Of a stretch of 64,000 nt of DNA, positions 19,481-27,974 are shown piece by piece. The notes under the pieces were generated by a model. It did not search any database. It had not been told where the DNA came from and was given only the letters and a program-made list of their open reading frames with translations. The stretch comes from Algoriella xinjiangensis. Its GTDB lineage: Bacteria; Bacteroidota; Bacteroidia; Flavobacteriales; Weeksellaceae. Positions within the stretch are counted from its first letter, which is position 1. Each line of letters opens with the position of its first letter. The stretch is from NCBI RefSeq assembly GCF_900115015.1, contig NZ_FOUZ01000005.1:62001-126000 (forward strand), read 5' to 3'. Made by a program: the position numbers and the translations under genes.

Positions 19481-20686
19481 ATGAAGTTTGTATATTTAAT
19501 AGTTTTGTTGTTATCGATTAGTTGTTATTCTCAGAATATTGAGGAGAATAATACATTTTACAACGAAGCAATACAACAAATCAAAATAGATAATAATAAA
19601 AGTATTAGGATATACGAATACCTGATTAATAGTTCGACCTCTAATTTTCAGAAATTAAACTACCAACTCGATTTAATAAAAATTAAAGTTTATGTGTCAA
19701 AAGATATAGAAGCTTTAGAATTATTTTTTTCGATGGAACCTGAAATTCTTTCTTCAGATAATCAAGAGTTAAAAGACAAATATTATATCATAGGATCAGA
19801 TTTAGCTTATTATTTAGGATTTAAAAAGCAAGCGCAGAAAATGCAAAAGCAAGTAAAATCCGATGATAAAGCATGGATAAATTCTATTCATCATAAATTT
19901 GTCGATTTACGTTATGATTTGGCTATTAATGCAATCATCACGAAGCCAATTTCTACTGAAGATGAAGCAACTTTATTGCAAGATAGTTTACCTAAAATAT
20001 CAAATGAAGTTGAACAATTTATACTGATTAAGAAACTTCAATCATTTTTTCTCAAGCAAAATAATTTAGAAAATTATGCAGTTTACAACAGAAAATTAAA
20101 CGAATTAAATGACCGATTAACGATTGAGAAAAAAATTACCCGAAATTATTTAGCAAATAAATTATTAGAAAAGCAAAAAGCACAACAAATTGTTGATGAT
20201 AAAAATTTACGTTTATTGTCGAACATATTTAGTGTAATACTTTTAGGATTGATTTTGGTTGTTATTTTATTCAAAAAGAAAAAGGTAGAAATAGATTCTT
20301 CTGCCATTAAAACAAATATGATTTCGGATCGTGTAGAATCTCAAATTCTAGAGAGATTAGAGGCATTCGAAAAAAGTAAAGGTTATTTAAATCCAACAAT
20401 TTCTATTGCAATTTTAGCCAAAGAATTGGATACAAATGTGAAATATTTATCTTCGATTCTAAATAATATCAAGCAAAAAAGTTTCAATAATTACATCAAT
20501 GAATTGCGAATAGCATATATTGTTAATTGTTTAAAAGAAGATAAAAAGTACAGATTGTATAAAATTAGTCATTTAGCAAAATTGAGTGGATTTGTCTCTC
20601 AAAGTAGTTTTACGACATTTTTTAAATTAATTACAGGAATTACACCTTCAATTTTTATCAAAAAATTAAACGATGATGGGCAATAA
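19481..20686 (+). CDS. Membrane-anchored TPR-like sensor with C-terminal AraC-type DNA-binding domain
   Basis: 401 residues. A signal sequence (MKFVYLIVLLLSISCYSQ) and a helical TPR-like region (20-240) are followed by one transmembrane segment (IFSVILLGLILVVILF, about 249-264). A cytoplasmic AraC/XylS helix-turn-helix domain follows (306-400: ISIAILAKELD, then HLAKLSGFVSQSSFTTFFK and GITPSIFIKKL). The topology puts the TPR part in the periplasm and the DNA-binding part in the cytoplasm, so one protein would sense and regulate. The stop codon overlaps the next gene by 14 nt. A weak -7-like box (TAGGTTTA, 19462-19469) gives a very short leader. The signal sensed is unknown. Confidence 0.8.
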   Translation: MKFVYLIVLLLSISCYSQNIEENNTFYNEAIQQIKIDNNKSIRIYEYLINSSTSNFQKLNYQLDLIKIKVYVSKDIEALELFFSMEPEILSSDNQELKDKYYIIGSDLAYYLGFKKQAQKMQKQVKSDDKAWINSIHHKFVDLRYDLAINAIITKPISTEDEATLLQDSLPKISNEVEQFILIKKLQSFFLKQNNLENYAVYNRKLNELNDRLTIEKKITRNYLANKLLEKQKAQQIVDDKNLRLLSNIFSVILLGLILVVILFKKKKVEIDSSAIKTNMISDRVESQILERLEAFEKSKGYLNPTISIAILAKELDTNVKYLSSILNNIKQKSFNNYINELRIAYIVNCLKEDKKYRLYKISHLAKLSGFVSQSSFTTFFKLITGITPSIFIKKLNDDGQ

Positions 20687-21740
20687 AATTTTATATATAC
20701 TACTTTTTTTTGCTTCTCAATTTGTTTTTGCAGAAAAGGTTGACAGCATTCGAATTGCGTACGATTATGTTTACATTAATCCCAAAAAAGCAATCGAAAT
20801 TGCAGATCGAATTATTAAAACTTCGAATGATAGAAACGATCAAATTACTGCCAGATTAATAAAAACGAATGCCTATAGTTCGTTAGACGATAGTTATAAT
20901 GCGTTGAAATACGTTTTTGAAACGTATGAATATGTAAAAAAAGAGAAAGATATTTTTAACGAAGCGCGTATTTTAGGAAGAATTGGCGAACTTTTTCAGT
21001 TGTATGGTTACAATACGCAGTCGCGCGAGTATTTGGACGAATCTGTAAAGCTAATTACATCGACTAGTTTTCCGAAAGAAAAACGACCAATGTATTTGGG
21101 AAATATTTATGCAATAAAAGGAAATGGTTATAAAGATGATTTAGATTGTGATTTTGCATTAAAATACTACAACAAGTCTATCGCAGCCTATAAAAGTACA
21201 AAGCAAAATCAGAGTGTTGTAAATAATTTGGCGTTGGTTTATATCGAAAAATCAAATTGTTTGATTGATAAACAAGAGCTAGATTCGGCAAGCTATTTTT
21301 TGAACAATGCTTTGTCTGTTATCAAAAAAAATAATTTGATAGAATATGATCAATCTGCAAAAATAAGTTTAGCGAGGATTCATCAATCGAAAAGAGAATT
21401 TAGAGAATCAAATAATTTATTGAATCAGGTTTTAAAGGAAACAAATCTAGCTCAAGAATTGTTAGTGCAAAATCAAGTGTATAAATTATTGGCTAAAAAT
21501 GCGTTCGAATTAAAGGATTATGTTGCATATAAAAAATACATTGATATCATAAAAACCTCAAATTCTAAAATAGAAAAAATTAATTTAAAAGCTTTAGAAA
21601 GAAGTTTTGATTATTTGTTGCATAAAGATCAAACGTTTTTGGATAAAATATCATTTTTTAAACTTCCTATATTTTTAATCGTTGTATTACTAATTTTAAT
21701 ATTTCGGAAAATTTGTAAATCCAATAAAAAAATAGCTTAA
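20673..21740 (+). CDS. TPR-repeat membrane protein, partner of the TPR-AraC regulator
   Basis: 355 residues. Signal peptide (ILYILLFFASQFVFAE), TPR-like helical repeats (for example ARILGRIGELFQLYGYNTQS and DCDFALKYYNKSIAAYKS) and a C-terminal transmembrane segment (KLPIFLIVVLLILIFRKI) followed by a short basic tail. The layout matches the sensor half of the preceding gene but stops after the membrane helix, so it has no DNA-binding domain. The 14-nt overlap with the upstream gene implies coupled translation. A partner or modulator of the regulator is an inference; no enzymatic motif is seen. Confidence 0.65.
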   Translation: MMGNKILYILLFFASQFVFAEKVDSIRIAYDYVYINPKKAIEIADRIIKTSNDRNDQITARLIKTNAYSSLDDSYNALKYVFETYEYVKKEKDIFNEARILGRIGELFQLYGYNTQSREYLDESVKLITSTSFPKEKRPMYLGNIYAIKGNGYKDDLDCDFALKYYNKSIAAYKSTKQNQSVVNNLALVYIEKSNCLIDKQELDSASYFLNNALSVIKKNNLIEYDQSAKISLARIHQSKREFRESNNLLNQVLKETNLAQELLVQNQVYKLLAKNAFELKDYVAYKKYIDIIKTSNSKIEKINLKALERSFDYLLHKDQTFLDKISFFKLPIFLIVVLLILIFRKICKSNKKIA

Positions 21741-21849
21741 TTGTTTTATTCGGTTTTGTTGTAGTGTATTTATTTTATTTTGAATTAGTTAATCGTTTTA
21801 TTATTCTTGATGAATTTCAGTAAGATTCGTCAATGTTAAATGATAAGTA

Positions 21850-21889
21850 GTTCTTATTCTAAGAAAAACGTTCTTCATTTGAGAAAAAT
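21850..21889 (+). repeat. Tandem 20-bp direct repeat upstream of the T9SS-exported protein gene
   Basis: Unit 1 (21850-21869) and unit 2 (21870-21889) follow each other without a gap and match at 15 of 20 positions. Both share GTTCTT at the left and AGAAAAA near the right, and each unit is a dyad of the form TTCT-N7-AGAA. The second unit contains CATTTG, close to a -7 element. A 9-bp inverted repeat with one mismatch lies just upstream (21807-21815 / 21825-21833). Confidence 0.65.
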
Positions 21890-21901
21890 AACACATTGAA
21901 T

Positions 21902-23926
21902 ATGAAGAAGTCTTTTATACTTTTAACAACACTTTTAGGAATAGGAACTGCACTTGCTCAATCAACAATTTTTGAGAAATCGAACACAAATTTGATTCAA
22001 ACAGAAATAAAAAGCAAGAGTAAAAAACTAGACAAAAAAGTAGATTTTGTAAATTTTAATAAGGCAAAAGGCTTTAACACATTTGGTGAAGCAACGGAAG
22101 CTAGTTCATCAAGAAACTATTCTAAAAACGAAAATGCAACAACTCCTTTTGCATCAATTGATGTAAAACAATGGAGCTTCGGAACTAATTTGGATACTAA
22201 CGAATCTATTTTCTTTAGTATGGATTATAAGTTTAAAGCTGGTGCTTTTTTTACGTTTAAAACTTACTCAGATGATTTTAAAGTTGAAAAAAAATTTACA
22301 ATCAGTTTACCAGAAACGGCAAATAGTGTACAAGTTGTTCCAGATTTTTCTTCAAAAATTGTTTCAAATAATAACAAATTAATTGTTCCAATTTATGTGC
22401 ATTATTTTGAAGGTGGACAAGGTCCAGAATTTCAAAAACATGAAATTTGGTTTGTAAGTGAAACAGGCGAAATTATTCAAAAAGTTACTGGTTCTTCTGC
22501 TCAAATAGTAAAAGACGTGTCGAATAAATTGAACATTTTTGTTTTTGAAGGAAATGATGATTTTTATACGGCAACAAAAGTTGATTTAGATAATGCCGCA
22601 AATAATAAAGAGCACAAAGTAGAATTTGGTTTAATGAATTATTTTGCGGGCGTTCCGATTGCTTTCAAAACGTTTAATGGTAAAGATTATTTAGTTTTTA
22701 CACGTTATAGCGAAGTTTTGATGGATAACGATACATATCAGTTTAATACTAATGCAAAATTTGTTTTAGATTTTATTGATTTTGAAACATTCAAAGTCGA
22801 AAAATCATATCAATTACCAGTTTTTGGATTTGATCCAGAGGATCCATATACAATTCCGATGATTACTTTTGGTATGTTTTATAACACAGATAAATACGAT
22901 ATTTCTTCTGATGTTTATAATTCTGATAGTAAAATGGAATTTACGTACGGAATCAATTTCTACAGCATGACTCAAGACACAGAGTGGTTTAATTATTATG
23001 TTGTAAATGAAGATGGACAAATTCTTAAAAAACTTGATGAAACAATTGTAAATGCAGGTATAGAACAAAATATTGCAATGCAAGAATTACCAAATCAAAA
23101 AGATCAAGTGGTGATGTTACTTGGTTCTGAAGAGGGAATTTCGAATATTAAAGTTTATAATTTACCAGATTTAGATTTGGCAATGGATTTTCCAGCTCTT
23201 CATAATGAAGATTTATTAAGTTTAGCTGTAAATAGAGTTTCTAAAGATAACTCAATCAATTACTTAATCGGTTTAACTTACGGAGAACGTGAAAATGATG
23301 ATTTTTACGGACTTGTAAAACATTATGACTCAAAAGGAGCAGAGGTTGCGAAAGTAAGATTACCTGTAGGAAATACTACCGAGCGTTTTGCACCATTTAT
23401 GACAGAAGGAACTCTAAATCCTCATGTAGTAAATAGCGATGACGAAATTGAGTATGTTTATGCATATCAAGACAGAATAGATAACGTTGCTGCAAATACA
23501 TATAGAGTTGCGCAAAGTGATAATTTATTAGCATCTTTTTCGGGAAGAACAGAAAAAGGAAATATAAATTCTGCTGGTTATTTAATGAATAAAAAAGGAG
23601 AATTAGACCGTATGTTTATTTATTACGGTTCAGATTATTCTGCGACAAGTATTTTAACAGAGTTTTATAAATTTCCTTTCGAAACTTTAGGCGTTAATGA
23701 TATAACAAAAAATACACAACTAATTAAATATTTAAGTAATGTAAATCAAATCAGAATTGATTATGATTATTCAACTTACCAAGTTTACAATGTAAACGGA
23801 ACTTTAGTTGATACAGGCAAATCTGTTAAAACAATTTATACAAATGGATGGAATAAAGGAGTTTATTTTATCAAAACAATAGATAAACAAGGAAAGGCAA
23901 ATGCTGCAAAAGTATTGGTTTTCTAA
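21902..23926 (+). CDS. Large secreted protein with type IX secretion C-terminal sorting domain
   Basis: 674 residues. The signal peptide MKKSFILLTTLLGIGTALAQ is followed by a long region of unknown function. The last 80 or so residues have the type A T9SS pattern (YQVYNVNGTLVDTG, then WNKGVYFIKTIDKQG and AKVLVF). Such proteins cross the outer membrane through SprA and are usually anchored or released at the surface. The body shows repeated beta-strand segments with many Asp/Asn but no enzyme motif I recognise. The frame can be extended to a TTG two codons upstream; the ATG gives a clean signal peptide. The position behind the TPR regulator pair and the operator-like repeat suggests it is their target. 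Confidence 0.8.
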   Translation: MKKSFILLTTLLGIGTALAQSTIFEKSNTNLIQTEIKSKSKKLDKKVDFVNFNKAKGFNTFGEATEASSSRNYSKNENATTPFASIDVKQWSFGTNLDTNESIFFSMDYKFKAGAFFTFKTYSDDFKVEKKFTISLPETANSVQVVPDFSSKIVSNNNKLIVPIYVHYFEGGQGPEFQKHEIWFVSETGEIIQKVTGSSAQIVKDVSNKLNIFVFEGNDDFYTATKVDLDNAANNKEHKVEFGLMNYFAGVPIAFKTFNGKDYLVFTRYSEVLMDNDTYQFNTNAKFVLDFIDFETFKVEKSYQLPVFGFDPEDPYTIPMITFGMFYNTDKYDISSDVYNSDSKMEFTYGINFYSMTQDTEWFNYYVVNEDGQILKKLDETIVNAGIEQNIAMQELPNQKDQVVMLLGSEEGISNIKVYNLPDLDLAMDFPALHNEDLLSLAVNRVSKDNSINYLIGLTYGERENDDFYGLVKHYDSKGAEVAKVRLPVGNTTERFAPFMTEGTLNPHVVNSDDEIEYVYAYQDRIDNVAANTYRVAQSDNLLASFSGRTEKGNINSAGYLMNKKGELDRMFIYYGSDYSATSILTEFYKFPFETLGVNDITKNTQLIKYLSNVNQIRIDYDYSTYQVYNVNGTLVDTGKSVKTIYTNGWNKGVYFIKTIDKQGKANAAKVLVF

Positions 23927-23953
23927 ATTTACTAATTAACACTAATTATGAAG

Positions 23954-23984
23954 AAAATCCATCTTATTTAGATGGATTTTTTCT
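23954..23984 (+). terminator. Bidirectional terminator between convergent genes
   Basis: Perfect 11-bp stem AAAATCCATCT/AGATGGATTTT with loop TATTT, followed by a T-rich tract. The stem overlaps the stop end of the convergent DUF3575 gene, which ends at 23964. Confidence 0.8.
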
Positions 23985-24539
23985 TTTCAATTTATAGGTT
24001 AACATTATTCCGCCTTTGTAAAGTAACCATTCGCCACTTTTGTTAAAAGATTGTGCAGAATCATATCTTCCGATACCAGATTCATCTTTATAATAACCTT
24101 TATAGTTTCCTTGCGAATGTCCACCACCTACAAAAATATCTAAATTTAGACGATCATTTAATTTTGCTTGATAACCAATCGTAGCACCAGTTAATATCGC
24201 AACTCCACGTTGGTATTTATCCGTATTCCAATAATTCCATTTTTGAATATCAAAAAAACCAATTCCGATATTTGGTCCAACATAAAACTTGCTCATTGCT
24301 TCCGAAAAATAATATCTTCCTTCTGCAAAAGCCATATACATTTGCAAATGATTACCAGAAAAAGATTTCCATGGTGATATAAAACCGTCTGCTTGCAGCG
24401 TTATTTTATTACTTATTGCATGTTCTATTCCTAAATTTACCATACCAAGTGGTAAGGTAGCGGCGTTAACTTTTAATTGCGTTTCGTTTTTTTGAGCGAA
24501 TACAGCAAGTGGAAAAAGCAGCCAAAATAATTTTTTCAT
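23964..24539 (-). CDS. DUF3575-like outer membrane beta-barrel protein
   Basis: 191 residues. Signal peptide (MKKLFWLLFPLAVFAQ), then alternating-polarity strands of a small barrel: VNAATLPLGMVNLGIEHAIS, EGRYYFSEAMSKFYVGPNIG, and a final GGIMLTYKL strand. The pattern is that of the DUF3575 family of Bacteroidota, whose function is unknown. The C-terminus carries a basic tail (KRKNPSK) after the last strand, a little unusual for a barrel that should end in an aromatic residue. The gene is single and convergent with the T9SS cargo gene. Confidence 0.7.
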   Translation of the reverse strand: MKKLFWLLFPLAVFAQKNETQLKVNAATLPLGMVNLGIEHAISNKITLQADGFISPWKSFSGNHLQMYMAFAEGRYYFSEAMSKFYVGPNIGIGFFDIQKWNYWNTDKYQRGVAILTGATIGYQAKLNDRLNLDIFVGGGHSQGNYKGYYKDESGIGRYDSAQSFNKSGEWLLYKGGIMLTYKLKRKNPSK

Positions 24540-24640
24540 TATTTTTTTTGAATTGATTTCTGTACGAAGGTAAATATTTACGAGATTATAGAGTATAATT
24601 CGTGGTTTTTTATAACTTTATCCTAACATAGTTTCACAAT

Positions 24641-25171
24641 ATGACAGCATTATTATCACTACTAATTATCTTTTTAATTTTCGGAGTTTTTGTTTCGACT
24701 TTCTTTATTATTGCCGTTTCTGATGCAAAAGTAAGAGAGAAAAATGAACTGTTTATTTTAGAAAGTTTACCACACGATGTTGTACTAAAAGCTGTTGTGC
24801 GTTACAATATTGGTCGTCCACAAGGTAGATTCTTGAAAATGAAATCTTTTCAAGGGAGTGGTGTTCTATATGTACAAGGAGATAAATTAATTTTTAAAGA
24901 TATTTTGGGTAACGAAGATCATACGTATGATTTGGAAACGTGTAAAATGTCTTGGGTAGAAAATAAAATTAACGGAATTACAAATGCATTTAAAGTTGCC
25001 GATCACGAAGCAATTATCTTTTTTTACATTGATAAAGGTGTATTTATCTTCAAAACAATCGAAGAAAATGCTTCGACGTCCGATTTATATATTCGTTTGA
25101 AAGGATTACGTAAAGAGCTTAAAAATGCTAAAAAAGTTGAGTCGGCAAATGAAGAGTCAAACCAGCTCTAA
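24641..25171 (+). CDS. Hypothetical protein with N-terminal membrane anchor
   Basis: 176 residues, not recognised. An N-terminal hydrophobic helix (LLSLLIIFLIFGVFVSTFFIIAV, about 5-27) is followed by a soluble domain rich in beta strands (GSGVLYVQGDKLIFKDILGN, then EAIIFFYIDKGVFIFKTIEE). A PH-like fold is one possibility I cannot test here. The C-terminal helix is charged (RLKGLRKELKNAKKVES). The 3' end overlaps the 3' end of the convergent barrel gene by 44 nt, so there is no room for a terminator between them. Confidence 0.7.
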   Translation: MTALLSLLIIFLIFGVFVSTFFIIAVSDAKVREKNELFILESLPHDVVLKAVVRYNIGRPQGRFLKMKSFQGSGVLYVQGDKLIFKDILGNEDHTYDLETCKMSWVENKINGITNAFKVADHEAIIFFYIDKGVFIFKTIEENASTSDLYIRLKGLRKELKNAKKVESANEESNQL

Positions 25172-25610
25172 AACCACTCATATCTTTAAAATTTTTATTT
25201 TCTCTAAACTCAAAAGAATAACCAGCGTTAAATTCTAACAAACTAAGAATTGCAATTCCCGCTTTTGGCGTAATCGTCCAAGGTGAAACTTCTGCGCGAA
25301 CAACATAAAATGCAGAACTAAAATTAGAACTGTATGGATCGCCAGGATTGTTTTCAAAATTGAATAAATATCCAGCGCCAATTTCTGGAATTACACGAAA
25401 CTTATCTTTCATATAACCCAAATTTGCGTTTGCACTAAACGCTAAAATATTGTTGTTTGGTTGCACCAAATATAAATCTGTACCAACTTTTCCATAATTT
25501 CCATTCCAATATTCATAACCTAAATTAAGCGTAAAATAATCCGTTAACTTTTGTTGAGCTTTTGCTTGAAAACTAAAGATTAAAACAAAGATTGCGATGA
25601 ATTTTTTCAT
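25128..25610 (-). CDS. Small outer membrane beta-barrel protein, copy 2 of a tandem pair
   Basis: 160 residues with signal peptide MKKFIAIFVLIFSFQAKAQ and barrel-like strands. It resembles the next upstream protein throughout: both have GNFGK/GNYGK near the start, YMxDxFxVIPEIGxGY in the middle, TPYTITPKxG or SPWTITPKAG, and a GFxxxLxLxLP ending. The two arose by tandem duplication. The C-terminus (LPTQLF) ends in Phe as outer-membrane barrels do. Function is not known. The two genes are 20 nt apart and are likely one transcript. Confidence 0.75.
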   Translation of the reverse strand: MKKFIAIFVLIFSFQAKAQQKLTDYFTLNLGYEYWNGNYGKVGTDLYLVQPNNNILAFSANANLGYMKDKFRVIPEIGAGYLFNFENNPGDPYSSNFSSAFYVVRAEVSPWTITPKAGIAILSLLEFNAGYSFEFRENKNFKDMSGFRAGLTLHLPTQLF

Positions 25611-25630
25611 GTGATAAAATTAATGAATAA

Positions 25631-26107
25631 TTAATAAATGTTGAAGTTTAATGGAAGATTTAATCCAACACTAAATTGAAATCCTTTAATCGGTTTAAAA
25701 TCTTTTTTCTCATTAATTTTAAAACCATATCCAATTCCAAAATCAATAAAACTGGCTAAGGATAAACCAACTTTTGGAGTAATTGTATAAGGAGTAAATT
25801 CTGTTTCTATAAAAGGAAAACTGTAAATTAATTCTCCAGCATTTATATATCCAGTTACTCCAATTTCTGGAATTACATGAAAATTGTCGCGCATATAAGC
25901 CATGTTTGCATTTGCATCAATTTTATAAGAAATTGTATTCTCACCTAAATCAAGTAATACAAATCCTCCAATTTTACCAAAATTTCCTGCTTGATTTGCA
26001 TAACCAATTGTTGGTCCAAACAAAAAATTGTCGTTTTTAAATTTTCCTTGAGCAAATGTTTTAGATACAAGCAAAATAAGCAATAAGGCAAGTAATTTAT
26101 ATTTCAT
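25631..26107 (-). CDS. Small outer membrane beta-barrel protein, copy 1 of a tandem pair
   Basis: 158 residues with signal peptide MKYKLLALLLILLVSKTFAQ, paralogous to the following gene (see there for shared motifs). The central motif AYMRDNFHVIPEIGVTGYI and the end LPLNFNIY fit an 8-stranded barrel with a C-terminal aromatic residue. It is the promoter-proximal gene of the pair. Confidence 0.75.
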   Translation of the reverse strand: MKYKLLALLLILLVSKTFAQGKFKNDNFLFGPTIGYANQAGNFGKIGGFVLLDLGENTISYKIDANANMAYMRDNFHVIPEIGVTGYINAGELIYSFPFIETEFTPYTITPKVGLSLASFIDFGIGYGFKINEKKDFKPIKGFQFSVGLNLPLNFNIY

Positions 26108-26223
26108 AGAGAATTGTTTTTACAAAAATAACCAGTGATAATGGATTTTGTAATAGCTATTTATATTGATTTATGATGACTAAAATTTAAATGTTTTTTG
26201 GCGCCAAAACTAAAATTCTGTAT

Positions 26224-26260
26224 AAAAAAATAGCGCGAACAAAATTTGTTCGCGCTATTT
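26224..26260 (-). terminator. Terminator of the htrA gene
   Basis: 16-bp perfect stem AAATAGCGCGAACAAA/TTTGTTCGCGCTATTT. The A7 run at 26224-26230 is the U-tract on the minus strand. It is one of the most GC-rich hairpins in the window. Confidence 0.9.
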
Positions 26261-26291
26261 GTAAATGATTGATTAAAATCGACTCAAAACT

Positions 26292-27809
26292 TTAATCCAT
26301 CGTAAATCCTTTTGTATAAATTCTACCATAATAATCTGCGAATTTTATAGAAACGCGCCCTTTATGGTTTTTCAATATTTTCTCGATATCATCCTGAGAA
26401 CTTACTTCTTTGTCGTTAACCGATAAGATAATAAATTCGTCTTGAACACCAGCTGAAGCTAGTTTTCCGGCATTGTCAAGGTTTTTAACCATTACACCGT
26501 AATTAATACCGAAACTATCTTTTTGACGTTCTGTTAACGGTTCAAATTCTGCACCTAAAATTTCTGTTGGCGATAAATCTGCTTTACTTCTAATTTTAGT
26601 TCCACCTTTTGCATCTTTCAATGTAATTGTGTAGGTTTTGTCTGCCGCACCACGTCTTACTTTGATGTTTACTTTGTCGCCAGGACGTTTGCTACCAACT
26701 AAGAAAGATAAGCTAGAGAAAGATGTTACTTCTTTACCATCAACTTCTGTAATAATATCACCAGCTTCTATACCAGAATCAATTGCAGAACCTTTTGAAA
26801 CTAATTCGGTAATCATTACACCGTTTTGTGTTTTTATATTTTTCTTAAACTCTTTGTTATATTGTGCAACAGCTTGGTCATTTGATAAATCAAAACCTTT
26901 TACACCTAAATATCCACGTTGTACAATTCCGTAAGATTTTATATCCTCTACAACTTTTTTAACCAAGTTAGCAGGAACCGCAAAACCATAACCTGTATAT
27001 GCACCAGTTGGCGAAGAAATTGCTGTATTAATACCAATTAAATCTCCGTTTGCATTAACCAATGCACCACCAGAGTTTCCTGGATTTATAGCCGCATCTG
27101 TTTGAATAAACGACTCGATTGGTGATTCTGAGTTTTTACCTAAAATATTAATACTACGTCCTTTTGCAGATACAATACCCGCTGTAACAGTAGATGTTAA
27201 TCCAAAAGGATTACCAACTGCCAATACCCAATCACCAACATTTATGTTATCCGAATCTACAAATTTTGTAAATGGTAAACCTTTTTCAGTAATTTTTAAC
27301 AACGCAATATCTGTACTTGGATCTGTACCAACCAATTCGGCAGTATAACTTTTTTGGTTATTTAAAGTAACCTCAATTTTAGAAGCTCCTTGCACCACGT
27401 GATTATTTGTAACAATGTAACCATCTTGCGAAATAATTACACCAGAACCCATTCCTGACGGTTGATCAGGTTGTTGCTGCTGTTGTTGACCACGACGTTG
27501 CTGTTGCTCTGGTTGCCCAAAGAAAAAGTCAAACGGATCAAATTGTTGTTGTTGCTGTTGTTGTTTTTGATTCGAATAATTTTTAATACTTACAACAGTG
27601 TGTACGGCTTTTTTAGAAGCTTCCACAAAATTTGGGGCATCATATCCGTAATTTCCTTTGTAATCTACTAACTGAAAATCTCCGTTTTTACTAGTGCTCG
27701 CATCTGTGATAAAAGGATTATTACCACTTTCGTTCATAAAATAAAAACCTCCTAAAGTTGTCATAGAACTCATTAAGCCAACTAGTAAGTAACCTGTATA
27801 TTTTTTCAT
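26292..27809 (-). CDS. htrA: HtrA/DegP-type periplasmic serine protease with two PDZ domains
   Basis: 505 residues. An N-terminal membrane anchor or uncleaved signal (TGYLLVGLMSSMTTLGGFYF) is followed by the trypsin-like domain with H137 (TNNHVV), D167 (STDIALL) and S246 (PGNSGGAL). Two PDZ domains follow (about 300-390 and 415-500). The loop before the catalytic histidine, the LA loop in DegP, carries FDPFDFFFG flanked by glutamine runs (Q7, Q3, Q6 between residues 83 and 113). HtrA proteases degrade or refold damaged envelope proteins. Most family members lack such a poly-Gln loop. Confidence 0.93.
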   Translation of the reverse strand: MKKYTGYLLVGLMSSMTTLGGFYFMNESGNNPFITDASTSKNGDFQLVDYKGNYGYDAPNFVEASKKAVHTVVSIKNYSNQKQQQQQQQFDPFDFFFGQPEQQQRRGQQQQQQPDQPSGMGSGVIISQDGYIVTNNHVVQGASKIEVTLNNQKSYTAELVGTDPSTDIALLKITEKGLPFTKFVDSDNINVGDWVLAVGNPFGLTSTVTAGIVSAKGRSINILGKNSESPIESFIQTDAAINPGNSGGALVNANGDLIGINTAISSPTGAYTGYGFAVPANLVKKVVEDIKSYGIVQRGYLGVKGFDLSNDQAVAQYNKEFKKNIKTQNGVMITELVSKGSAIDSGIEAGDIITEVDGKEVTSFSSLSFLVGSKRPGDKVNIKVRRGAADKTYTITLKDAKGGTKIRSKADLSPTEILGAEFEPLTERQKDSFGINYGVMVKNLDNAGKLASAGVQDEFIILSVNDKEVSSQDDIEKILKNHKGRVSIKFADYYGRIYTKGFTMD

Positions 27810-27974
27810 CTTTATATTTATAAGTTTTTAATGTGATTAGTCTAAATCAAATTTAAGACCAAAACGTTAACATTTCAAACGGCTTTAACGCATCTTAACA
27901 CTGTATTATAAATATTTTATAACATTAGTTAAGAGTGACAAAAATGTATTTACTTTGTTTAAAAATTAAGAAGT

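Noticed and set aside
27459..27569. Repeated short units as a possible CRISPR or minisatellite
   Set aside because: They are triplet codons for glutamine in frame; no spacers and no repeat of CRISPR length.
27462..27671. Leu-rich plus-strand frame opposite the HtrA poly-Gln region
   Set aside because: A direct result of reading CAA/CAG runs on the other strand.
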